From: CAZXWN01 sp964644695 [NCBI: uncultured bacterium] | GTDB lineage: Bacteria; UBP4; UBA4092 | DNA length: 64,000 bases | Assembly: GCA_964644695.1 (NCBI GenBank) | Contig: CAZXWN010000001.1 | Coordinates: 124,001-188,000, forward strand | Reading direction: 5' to 3' | Shown: positions 35,585-43,713 of the stretch, one piece after another | How the letters are laid out: each line of letters starts with the position of its first letter | Position numbering within the stretch: the first letter of the stretch is position 1 | Position numbers and translations under genes: made by a program | The notes under the pieces: model-generated | Databases searched by the model: none | Told to the model about the DNA's origin: nothing | What the model saw: the letters and a program-made list of their open reading frames with translations, nothing else

Positions 35585-35615
35585 TGTCAAAACAATGATT
35601 GTGTCCGTTTTGACA
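35585..35615. promoter_or_regulatory. Inverted repeat upstream of fthC and the ABC operon
   Basis: Perfect nine-base arms TGTCAAAAC / GTTTTGACA are spaced so that their centres are 22 bp apart, about two helical turns. The element lies between two divergent genes. An operator is possible; the spacing is also consistent with a chance pairing of AT-rich arms. Confidence 0.35.
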
Positions 35616-35739
35616 CTAATGGTAAAATTTAACTCAAATGTCCGGGTATTGATACTATGATAAATAAACTGATTGTAATAAAGATTAGCTATAACAATAT
35701 AAAGAATCCTACAGAAAAGAAAAGGCAGGATGAAAAGTT

Positions 35740-36663
35740 ATGGATGTAATTCGTATTGAAAGCCTCAGTAAGTACTACAGGCACCCTTTAACCGGTCGTC
35801 GGGTTACAGCTCTGGAAGGATTAAGTCTGAATGTGAGTGAAGGTGAAACATTTGGATTTCTGGGCCCAAATGGAGCTGGAAAAACAACTACAATCAAAAT
35901 GTTGTTGGGAATCGTTTTTCCCAGTGCTGGAAATGCATGGTTATTTGATAAACCACATACTGATATCTCAGTTAAAAAAGATATTGGATTTTTACCCGAG
36001 AATCCTTACTTCTATGATTACTTAAAAGGTGAAGAAATTCTCTATTTTATTGGTCAGCTATATGGGATGAACAGTGTTGATCTGAAAAAGAGAGTTGACT
36101 ACTTATTAGATAAAGTTGGATTGTCGCAGGCACGTCATCTACCATTACATAAATATTCCAAAGGGATGTTGCAGCGTATTGGTCTGGCTCAGGCTGTCAT
36201 TCATAAACCCAAACTTGTTATTCTTGACGAACCTTTGACGGGTCTTGATCCTATTGGTCGTAAGGATATAAGAGATTTTATTTTTACGTTGAAAGACGAG
36301 GGAAGTACGATCTTCTTCAGTACTCACATTCTTTCTGATGCCGAATTGATTTGTGATCGAGTTGCCATTCTCAGTAAAGGAAAACTCGCAAAGATTGGCA
36401 AATTAACTGAATTATTAAGTCCCAAGGTAAAAGCCTATGACATTGTGATTAATAATTTATCTGTGGATGGTATTACAACATTAAAGGACTTGTCTTCCCG
36501 TGTTGTAATTGAAGGTGCTCAGGTCGCCTCTATCGTTGATGATGAAACAAAGGTTGGAAGAGTCCTCGAACTAATTAATCGGGATAAAGCACAATTGGTT
36601 TCATTAGTTCCGCAAAAAGAATCTTTGGAAGAAATATTTATTCAGGAAGTGAAAGGGAAATAA
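35740..36663 (+). CDS. ABC-2 type transporter ATP-binding protein
   Basis: 307-residue ATPase of the ABC-2 exporter class. It has Walker A GPNGAGKTTTIKML (about residues 43-56), signature YSKGMLQRIGLAQA, Walker B LVILDEPLTGLDP and the H-loop FFSTHIL. The C-terminal 80 residues form the domain typical of CcmA/NatA-like ATPases. It is followed after three bases by a permease gene, giving a full exporter. The transported compound is unknown. AGGATGA precedes the ATG. Confidence 0.95.
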   Translation: MDVIRIESLSKYYRHPLTGRRVTALEGLSLNVSEGETFGFLGPNGAGKTTTIKMLLGIVFPSAGNAWLFDKPHTDISVKKDIGFLPENPYFYDYLKGEEILYFIGQLYGMNSVDLKKRVDYLLDKVGLSQARHLPLHKYSKGMLQRIGLAQAVIHKPKLVILDEPLTGLDPIGRKDIRDFIFTLKDEGSTIFFSTHILSDAELICDRVAILSKGKLAKIGKLTELLSPKVKAYDIVINNLSVDGITTLKDLSSRVVIEGAQVASIVDDETKVGRVLELINRDKAQLVSLVPQKESLEEIFIQEVKGK

Positions 36664-36666
36664 CCC

Positions 36667-37470
36667 ATGTTTGGACGGATTAAAGCTATTGCGATGAATA
36701 CTTTCCGTGAAGCCATCCGGAATAAAATCCTTTATATTTTATTGGCATTTGCCATGGTGCTGATTGTTTTTTCTGTAGTGATGAGTGCGCTCAGTATCGG
36801 TCAAGAAGAACGTATTATTAAGGATGTGGGACTTTCTGCTATTTCCATTTTTGGTGTTCTGATTGCGATAATGGTGGGTATTGGACTTATCTACAATGAA
36901 TTAGATAAACGAACAATTTATATTATCGTGAGTAAACCCATTCATCGATTTGAGTTTGTACTCGGTAAGTTTTTTGGTCTGGTTTTTACGATTGTTGTAA
37001 ATGTTTTAATTATGACAGCGGTATTTTTCGGATTGTTGCTAATCCAGAAATTTTCAATTACGCCTATGATGGTGAAAGCTATTGGAATGACCATTTTTGA
37101 ACTGACTGTTGTCACCGCTTTGGCTACGCTGTTTTCATCTTTCAGTACTCCCATCCTCTCAGCGGTCTATACTTTTATGCTTTATATTGCAGGGACTATG
37201 ACGGATGACTTGATACGGTTTGCAAAAAAAGTAATGGAAGTAGGACCCGATCAAACGGCGCCATCTTTTATTAGTGTGGTCATGTCAAAAACTGCCATTG
37301 TGATTAGCTGGATACTGCCTCAATTAAACCAGTTTAATATTCGCAATGAAGCTGTGAATCTTCAACCCGTAACCGTCAGTATGGGATGGAGTATTCTCTA
37401 TGGTCTTTTATATACGGCGTGTATTCTTTTTATTGCGTCAGTCTGTTTTTCTAAACGGAACTTTAAATAA
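36667..37470 (+). CDS. ABC-2 type transporter permease
   Basis: 267 residues with about six transmembrane helices. It begins MFGRIKAIAMNTFREAIRNKILYIL, the standard opening of ABC-2 permeases, and includes YNELDKRTIYIIVSKPIHRFEFVLGKF, the coupling-helix region common to NosY/NatB-like subunits. It is cotranscribed with the ATPase. The hydrophobic C-terminal helix (GWSILYGLLYTACILFIASV) ends in a basic tail. Substrate unknown. Confidence 0.93.
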   Translation: MFGRIKAIAMNTFREAIRNKILYILLAFAMVLIVFSVVMSALSIGQEERIIKDVGLSAISIFGVLIAIMVGIGLIYNELDKRTIYIIVSKPIHRFEFVLGKFFGLVFTIVVNVLIMTAVFFGLLLIQKFSITPMMVKAIGMTIFELTVVTALATLFSSFSTPILSAVYTFMLYIAGTMTDDLIRFAKKVMEVGPDQTAPSFISVVMSKTAIVISWILPQLNQFNIRNEAVNLQPVTVSMGWSILYGLLYTACILFIASVCFSKRNFK

Positions 37471-37495
37471 ACCAAAACCAGGGAAACCTTAATCT

Positions 37496-38404
37496 ATGAA
37501 ATTACGAAATATGAAACAATTCGTGAGCCTGGTGCTGGTCTTTATCCTTCTTGCAGGAGCCACTCACTGGGTTCATACAAAAATACGTCCGCATGATTTA
37601 GATAAAGTTCCACCTCCGCAGGATGTTCTTTATTTACCAAAGGGTGAATACGTCCGAGTCATTTCTCTAGGATTTGATAGCCTCTGGGCTGATGTTTTAT
37701 GGCTTCGGACTCTCCAATATTTTGGAGGGCATTATATGGGTGATAAAGAATACCGACTAATGGATCGTTTGATTGAAGTCATCACCACATTGGATCCCTC
37801 TTTTGCGGATGTTTACAGTTTTGGAGCGATGGTTCTTTCTGAAGAAATGAAACGTACGGATTTAGCAGATTCATTTTTGGACAAAGGAATTAAAAATAAC
37901 CCCAAGAATTGGCGATTAGCATACGAACGAGGATTTCTATGGTTCGAGGCTATGCGAGTTACTGAGGACACTACAAAACGGAAGCAATTAGCTGATAGAG
38001 CTATCAGTGCTTATGCCACAGCAACGACTCGTCCTGACTGTCCGGAGTTTGTCAGTCGTATTATTTATTATATGTACGACCAAAAAGGTGAGGAAAGTGT
38101 TGCGCGGAATCTATGGACATTAGCACGAGATGAAGCGATATCCAAAGGTGATCAATATACAGCTGCGATTGCACAGGATAAGTTATATTTAATGGACTTT
38201 AAAAAGGCCGCAGTCCCTGCTCAAAAAGCTGTTATTGCTTACTATGAGAAGAATAAGAAAATGCCTCCAGACCTCCAAACTTTGGTCAGTATGGGATTAA
38301 TACCCAGAATTCCCATTGATCCTGTAAATGGAAAGCCCTTGAGTTATGATAAGCGAACAGGTCGTGTTTTTAGTAAAGAAAAACCACAATTTTATGCCTT
38401 ATAA
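37496..38404 (+). CDS. Membrane-anchored TPR-like protein in the ABC operon
   Basis: 302 residues. One N-terminal transmembrane helix (about 9-27) anchors a helical body with TPR-like pairs: LGFDSLWADVLWLRTLQYFGG, LDPSFADVYSFGAMVLSEE, NPKNWRLAYERGFLWFEAM. A C-terminal part with MPPDLQTLVSMGLIPRIPIDPVNGKPLSYD resembles the tail of pseudopilin-type proteins. I know no characterised member. Its place 25 bases after the permease and eight before a sigma-54 activator suggests one transcript and an accessory role for the exporter. Confidence 0.8.
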   Translation: MKLRNMKQFVSLVLVFILLAGATHWVHTKIRPHDLDKVPPPQDVLYLPKGEYVRVISLGFDSLWADVLWLRTLQYFGGHYMGDKEYRLMDRLIEVITTLDPSFADVYSFGAMVLSEEMKRTDLADSFLDKGIKNNPKNWRLAYERGFLWFEAMRVTEDTTKRKQLADRAISAYATATTRPDCPEFVSRIIYYMYDQKGEESVARNLWTLARDEAISKGDQYTAAIAQDKLYLMDFKKAAVPAQKAVIAYYEKNKKMPPDLQTLVSMGLIPRIPIDPVNGKPLSYDKRTGRVFSKEKPQFYAL

Positions 38405-38412
38405 GGACTCCT

Positions 38413-39828
38413 GTGCAAAAGGCCCATTTACTAATAGTCGATGATGAAAAAAATATCATTTCATCGTTAACACGTCCTCTTACCCGTGAAGGTTATAATA
38501 TTCGGTCTGCATTAACCGGGCAGGAAGCTTTGGATATTCTTCAAAGAGCTGAGGATGGAACTGAAGAAGATATTGATATTTTGTTAGTCGATGTTTGGTT
38601 GCCTGACATTGATGGTTTACAAGTACTCCAGAAGGCCAAAGAGATTAGTCCGGACATTATACCAATTGTCATGTCAGGGCATGCCAGCATTGATACGGCT
38701 GTAAAGGCTACCAAGTTGGGCGCTTTCGATTTCATGGAGAAACCTCTCAATTTAGATAAAGTGTTACTTCTGATTGAGCATGCACTTAAATATCGAAGAT
38801 TAGAGGAAGCTAACAGAGGGTTCCGTCAAGCTATTGAACAGGAATACCAGATTATTGGACAGAGCCAACAGGTTCTCGACATGATAGAACGGATTTCCAT
38901 TGTAGCAGCGACTCCGGGACGTGTCCTCATCGCCGGTGAAAATGGAACTGGAAAAGAATTGGTGGCGCGTGCTATTCATGCTAACAGTAATCGCCAGGAA
39001 GGTCCTTTTATTAAAGTGAATTGTGCAGCCATACCTAATGAACTGATTGAAAGTGAGCTTTTTGGCCATGAAAAGGGTTCCTTTACGGGGGCGCATGAAA
39101 GAAAAAAAGGTAAGTTTGAGTTGGCTAATGAAGGGACTATTTTCCTGGATGAAATTGGGGATATGAGTTTACCCACACAAGCAAAGATTCTCCGGGTATT
39201 GACTGATAATGAAATAGACAGGGTAGGGGGGACAAGACCTATTCGAGTTGATGTTAGGGTCATTGCCGCTTCTAACAAAAATCTTGAGGAAGAGATAAAA
39301 AAGGGAAACTTCCGAGAAGATTTGTATTATCGCTTAAATGTAATTCCTTTCATGGTACCCCCATTACGAGAACGTCGTGAAGATATTCCCTTATTAGCGG
39401 GGCACTTTCTAAAACTCTATTGCCGTGAGACGCAGACCAAAGCGAGAAAATTTGACACCTCAGCTTACAGGGTATTGATGAATTACGCCTGGCCTGGTAA
39501 TGTACGAGAGCTGAAAAACATTGTTGAGCGTGTGGCAATCCTGACCCGTTCTGATGTGATTGGGGAACGTGAAATCTCTAGTGTTTTGCCTCCCTCGGCA
39601 GTGATGACACAATCTTCAGTAAATAATACAAATCATGATATTTCCTGTTTTCCAGAAAAAAGCCTCAAAGAGCTTTGTGAAGAATATGAGAAAAAAGTTA
39701 TTGTATCAGCATTGAAGGCTCATGATGGGAATGTCAGTAGAACTGCTGAGGTTCTGGATTTGGAACGTAGTCACCTTTATAAGAAATTGAGGCAATATAA
39801 TATAAGCAAAGCATCTGATGCCGAATAA
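38413..39828 (+). CDS. Sigma-54-dependent response regulator, NtrC/NtrX-like
   Basis: 471 residues starting at GTG. The N-terminal receiver has phosphoacceptor Asp60 (LLVDVWLPD) and the MSGHAS / FDFMEKP switch residues. The AAA+ domain has Walker A GENGTGKELVARAIH, the sigma-54 contact loop as GSFTGAH (consensus GAFTGA) and Walker B GTIFLDEIGD. The C-terminus is a Fis-type helix-turn-helix (NVSRTAEVLDLERSHLYKKLRQY). It has no adjacent kinase; the NtrY-like kinase near 12.9 kb is a plausible partner because NtrX-type regulators share this layout. It directly follows the TPR-like gene. Confidence 0.95.
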   Translation: MQKAHLLIVDDEKNIISSLTRPLTREGYNIRSALTGQEALDILQRAEDGTEEDIDILLVDVWLPDIDGLQVLQKAKEISPDIIPIVMSGHASIDTAVKATKLGAFDFMEKPLNLDKVLLLIEHALKYRRLEEANRGFRQAIEQEYQIIGQSQQVLDMIERISIVAATPGRVLIAGENGTGKELVARAIHANSNRQEGPFIKVNCAAIPNELIESELFGHEKGSFTGAHERKKGKFELANEGTIFLDEIGDMSLPTQAKILRVLTDNEIDRVGGTRPIRVDVRVIAASNKNLEEEIKKGNFREDLYYRLNVIPFMVPPLRERREDIPLLAGHFLKLYCRETQTKARKFDTSAYRVLMNYAWPGNVRELKNIVERVAILTRSDVIGEREISSVLPPSAVMTQSSVNNTNHDISCFPEKSLKELCEEYEKKVIVSALKAHDGNVSRTAEVLDLERSHLYKKLRQYNISKASDAE

Positions 39829-39865
39829 AAAAGAGGCCCATCAAACGATGGGCCTCTTTTCTTTT
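39829..39865. terminator. Bidirectional terminator
   Basis: A 14-bp stem AAAAGAGGCCCATC / GATGGGCCTCTTTT with a four-base loop lies between the convergent sigma-54 regulator and DUF885 genes. Confidence 0.92.
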
Positions 39866-39871
39866 ATAAAC

Positions 39872-41509
39872 TTAATTCTTTAATAGCTGGTCTCTAATTA
39901 ATTGGATAGGTAAACTTCCAAACGAAAGCAGTCGATCATGGAATTCCTTCAGATTGAATTGCTCACCTCTAACCTTCTTGTATTCATTTCTCAAATCTAA
40001 TATGGCCAGTTTTCCTGCCAGGTAGCTCATAGGTTGGGTTGGACTTTGAGAATATCGCTTCACTTCTGAAATAGCGTTTTCTTTTTCCAATAATGCCGTC
40101 TCAACTAACATCTTGACAGCATCATCAATAGTCATCTCTCCTGTGTGTAACTGTACATCAATTACTACGCGACATGCACGCCAAAGAATATCTTTTAATT
40201 GGAGAAGCCGGGTTTTGGGATCAGTATAAAATCCCTGTTCCCACATTAGTTCCTCACAATACAAAGCCCATCCCTCAATAAAAACATTTGTTCCAAGTAT
40301 GCGCCTTATCAAAGAGGAATTTTTGTTTGCATGTGAAAATTGTAAATGATGTCCAGGATAACCTTCATGGGCTGCTGTAATGGGAATGCTGAAATTTGAA
40401 TGTCCCTTTAACTGTTCTTCCTGTTGTTCCGGGGAAAGTTGAGTATTAACGGGTGTGACCCAGAAAAGCCCTTCCTGACGGTCTTCAAAAGGTGCTGGAG
40501 GCAAATAAGCCGCATAAGGAATGGTATGTCTTTCAAATGCTGGAGTTTCGGTGACAGATAATGTTTGATTTTCTGGAATACTAACTAATTCTTTTCGTTG
40601 AATAAACTCAAGACATTCTTCCATTTGATTTTTATAAGTATTAATGAGCTCAATTGACTCTGGATGCTCAGTTTTACATTCTTTAACGAGAGTTTTCCAA
40701 CTTACGGTTGAGTTAATGAGCCGTCCTATTTTATAAAGCTTTTCTTGTGTTTCTTGTATTTGTTCATTACCCAACTCAAGTAGCTTTTCTGTGGTGTAGG
40801 GCAACATATGTTCTTTATCTAACAATAATTGAAATAATGTTTGACCCAATGCAAAGCGGCCATCTGACCGAGGTAGTAATTCTTCTTTCAGAAAGGTCAG
40901 GTATTGTTCAAAAGCAACTACAGCTTCATTACAGGCAATGATAAGTTCATCTTTTAATTCGGGTGTTTTCACAGCAAAGTTTGGCACAGCCTGTTGGAAA
41001 AACTGTAGTCCGCTTTCAGTTATTTCGATCCCCATTTCTGTCCATACTTGAGGAATATTTGTGCCCTGACTAAGATTGTCTTTGCCTTCCTGCATTAATC
41101 GTGGCAATTTTTTTAAACGTGCGAGCAGATTCCGAGACCTTTCTTCAATGGGAGCAAAGTCTCTAATCATTAGTATGAAACAACCGGATAAGGCTATTTG
41201 TGGATAAACTGTAGCATCTCTGAGTATTTTCTGATGATTCTTTGTAAACTCTATATCAACATAAAGATTGTTTTTTAGAAGAGCCAGGTCTATCTGTTCA
41301 TCATTACCAAGATCGTATTGATTCAGTGCTTCCTGCAATCTGTTGTAAAAAGATTCTTTGATTGATAAAGATTTTTGCCGGGATTCCTTGTCATATAAAT
41401 CAATTTCTGAATCGAATTTATGAATGCCCATAAATGTGGCGCTTATGGGACTGTCTTGCCAGAAGAAGTCTAATATTTCATTTATAAGCGATTGATTTTT
41501 ATAATCCAT
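39872..41509 (-). CDS. DUF885 family protein, predicted zinc peptidase
   Basis: 545 residues matching the DUF885 family. The metal motif is AAHEGYPGHHLQF, an HExxxHH-type site, followed by FIEGWALYCEELMWEQGFY, where the Glu would be a further ligand. VVIDVQLHTGEMTIDDAVKML and MSYLAGKLAILDLR are also characteristic. There is no signal peptide, so it is cytoplasmic. The family is thought to contain gluzincin-like metallopeptidases, but few have a known substrate. It stands alone, convergent with the sigma-54 regulator. Confidence 0.88.
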   Translation of the reverse strand: MDYKNQSLINEILDFFWQDSPISATFMGIHKFDSEIDLYDKESRQKSLSIKESFYNRLQEALNQYDLGNDEQIDLALLKNNLYVDIEFTKNHQKILRDATVYPQIALSGCFILMIRDFAPIEERSRNLLARLKKLPRLMQEGKDNLSQGTNIPQVWTEMGIEITESGLQFFQQAVPNFAVKTPELKDELIIACNEAVVAFEQYLTFLKEELLPRSDGRFALGQTLFQLLLDKEHMLPYTTEKLLELGNEQIQETQEKLYKIGRLINSTVSWKTLVKECKTEHPESIELINTYKNQMEECLEFIQRKELVSIPENQTLSVTETPAFERHTIPYAAYLPPAPFEDRQEGLFWVTPVNTQLSPEQQEEQLKGHSNFSIPITAAHEGYPGHHLQFSHANKNSSLIRRILGTNVFIEGWALYCEELMWEQGFYTDPKTRLLQLKDILWRACRVVIDVQLHTGEMTIDDAVKMLVETALLEKENAISEVKRYSQSPTQPMSYLAGKLAILDLRNEYKKVRGEQFNLKEFHDRLLSFGSLPIQLIRDQLLKN

Positions 41510-41593
41510 GAGATTCCTCGTGATAACGTTTAATGAAAGAATAACATAAATTGACTTGTCCGATTGAAACCGTTTATTCGATAATGATTCACT

Positions 41594-43168
41594 ATGTTTG
41601 AAGAAAATAAACTTATTCTATATTCTCGCAAAAACTTATGGGTTTTGGGGTTATTATTATTTTTATTCACAATTGGATTGGTTTATCTTCCTATTCATAC
41701 CCATTCTTTAACTACTGACGAAGTAGGGGATATCTCAGTTGGTTATGCACAGGCAAGGTATGGTTTATATTTCCTGGATCCTGCTAATCCCCCGTTGATT
41801 CGAATGATATATGGAACTGTTGTTGCCTTATGTGAGCCTCTGTCATATAAGGGACCTGAAGTAGAGCTGATGGATTTTTTCTATTATTCGCGGATGTTCT
41901 TTGATTTTAATAAAAGCAGTTTAATTACACTGACCGTTATTTCCCGATATGTTGTTGTCGGACTTATGCTGCTGACGGGATTTATTCTGTTCAGGTGGGT
42001 AAAACAACTTTATGGGATAACTTCAGCGTACATCTCATTTTTCTACTTTATTTTGAATCCAAACGTATTAGCACACGGGACGTTGGCAACACTTGATATG
42101 GGATTAACTTTTACCTGGTTATTCTATGGTTACATTTTACATAAATGGATTGGAGAACCTGATAAAAAAGTTAATACTATTTTATTGGGGCTCTCTCTTG
42201 GGTTTTGTTTGACGGCAAAATTTACTTCAGTGATTCTTATCCCTTTGACTTGTTTGGTGTTACTATGTGATCGTTCCTGGATTAAACAGTTTAATGTTAA
42301 GTCTGCATTCCTTCATAGCGGTATATTTCTTTTATCTATGTGGATGACTATTTTAGCGGTATATCGTTTTCATAATATCCAATATGGTTTGCCTTATTGG
42401 TTTGTTACGGGGATTAAATTACAGATAAACGATGCAGGTACATATTTCACTTACCTTAATGGAAAGATTAGCCAGAGTGCCCCCTGGTATTATTACCTTG
42501 AAGCCATTCTCCTTAAGAATCCAATACCTTTTCTTATTGTGATGGTGTGGGGGATTTTCTCAGCATCAAAACAGAAACTCAAAATGAGCAGGGATGTTTT
42601 AATTAGTTTGGTATTTATTGGAGGACTGTTAATCGTCTTTTCTCTATCCGGCAAAAAAATGCTGGGTATTCGTTATCTTCTTCCCATGTATCCCTTTATT
42701 GCACTTCTAATAGCTCGCCTATTTCATACACAACAACACTGGAAATATCGAACCCACATTCATCTACTGATGTTGATCGGATGTTTAATATCTACTCTGT
42801 CTATAAATCCTCATTATTTGTCATATTTCAATATCATTGCAGGTGGGCCAAGTAAAGGTCATCGTTATTTACTGGATTCAAATTTAGACTGGAGCCAGGA
42901 TACGCTGCGTCTAAAGGAATACATGTATGTAAACAATTTGGATTCCATATATTTTGTTTATTCAGGATATTTGATGCCAGAGGTGTATGGTATCCAGACA
43001 TATCCTCTCTATGACGATACTGTTAAAGGTATTGTGGCGATTAGTGTGAATCGGTTATATGGGATACAGGCTGCTTCACCTGAATATATTCATCAATATG
43101 AGTGGTTAAAAAATAAAAAATATCTGGGACGTGTAGGATACTCAATATGGTTGTATGATACAAGATAG
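41594..43168 (+). CDS. Membrane glycosyltransferase, PMT/ArnT (GT39/GT83)-like
   Basis: 524 residues with about 11 transmembrane helices. The first periplasmic loop has TTDEVGDISVGYAQ, the Asp-Glu pair that is catalytic in PMT and ArnT enzymes, followed by LDPANPPLIRM. Near the C-terminus GGPSKGHRYLLDSNLDWSQD is a segment seen in many bacterial members. It would transfer a sugar from a polyprenyl-phosphate donor to a protein or lipid on the outer face of the inner membrane. No Shine-Dalgarno is present, and GATAAT lies eight bases before the ATG, so a leaderless mRNA is possible. An acetyltransferase gene follows closely. Confidence 0.85.
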   Translation: MFEENKLILYSRKNLWVLGLLLFLFTIGLVYLPIHTHSLTTDEVGDISVGYAQARYGLYFLDPANPPLIRMIYGTVVALCEPLSYKGPEVELMDFFYYSRMFFDFNKSSLITLTVISRYVVVGLMLLTGFILFRWVKQLYGITSAYISFFYFILNPNVLAHGTLATLDMGLTFTWLFYGYILHKWIGEPDKKVNTILLGLSLGFCLTAKFTSVILIPLTCLVLLCDRSWIKQFNVKSAFLHSGIFLLSMWMTILAVYRFHNIQYGLPYWFVTGIKLQINDAGTYFTYLNGKISQSAPWYYYLEAILLKNPIPFLIVMVWGIFSASKQKLKMSRDVLISLVFIGGLLIVFSLSGKKMLGIRYLLPMYPFIALLIARLFHTQQHWKYRTHIHLLMLIGCLISTLSINPHYLSYFNIIAGGPSKGHRYLLDSNLDWSQDTLRLKEYMYVNNLDSIYFVYSGYLMPEVYGIQTYPLYDDTVKGIVAISVNRLYGIQAASPEYIHQYEWLKNKKYLGRVGYSIWLYDTR

Positions 43169-43177
43169 GAGATGAGT

Positions 43178-43666
43178 ATGAATATTATTCATGCACAGAG
43201 TGAGCATACGGCTAAGATTCGTGAGCTTCTTATTGATATCTGGTATGCCACTTATCAGGGTTTATTGCCAGATGATGTTATTAAGCAGGCTACTCAAAAA
43301 TGGTTTGCCGAAAAAGGTTTACAAGAACAAATTGAAAATGATGATTATGTTTTTCTTGTAGCAGTGACTGAAGATGGGAAATTGGCAGGCCTCACAACAG
43401 CCAAGCTCATAAAACCCTCTACAATGCATTTACTGAGACTATATGTTCTCCCAGAGTATCAGGGGATAGGTTTGGGGACATTGTTATATAAAAGCGCCTT
43501 AGAGCAGTTTCATGGGATTAGTACTGTTCGATTAGGTGTTATTGAGGGCAATCAAAAAGCCATTCGATTTTATGAAAATCAAGGATTCATTAAAACAGGG
43601 GAAGAAAAAGAGTCATTTCATAATTATGAAATGATTATATGGGTCATGGAAAAGCTGATAATATAA
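43178..43666 (+). CDS. GNAT-family N-acetyltransferase
   Basis: A 162-residue GNAT fold. The acetyl-CoA binding motif A is LRLYVLPEYQGIGLGTLLYKSAL (R/Q-x-x-G-x-G/A present as QGIGLG). VRLGVIEGNQKAIRFYENQGFI is the motif B region. The chosen ATG has AGGAG six bases upstream; an ATG two codons earlier is an alternative. It is nine bases after the glycosyltransferase stop and probably cotranscribed. The substrate could be a small molecule, peptide or ribosomal protein. Confidence 0.92.
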   Translation: MNIIHAQSEHTAKIRELLIDIWYATYQGLLPDDVIKQATQKWFAEKGLQEQIENDDYVFLVAVTEDGKLAGLTTAKLIKPSTMHLLRLYVLPEYQGIGLGTLLYKSALEQFHGISTVRLGVIEGNQKAIRFYENQGFIKTGEEKESFHNYEMIIWVMEKLII

Positions 43667-43700
43667 ACCTGGCAATCAACGACTGCCAGGTTTATATGTT
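43662..43700. terminator. Bidirectional terminator overlapping the acetyltransferase stop
   Basis: A 13-bp perfect stem TATAAACCTGGCA / TGCCAGGTTTATA with a nine-base loop. It lies between the convergent acetyltransferase gene and valS. Confidence 0.85.
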
Positions 43701-43713
43701 TTATTCAGATAAA

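Noticed and set aside
41551-41585. TTGACT ... GATAAT as a regular promoter for the PMT-like gene
   Set aside because: The spacer is 23 bases, too long for a standard sigma-70 promoter; only the -10 is retained as a possible signal.
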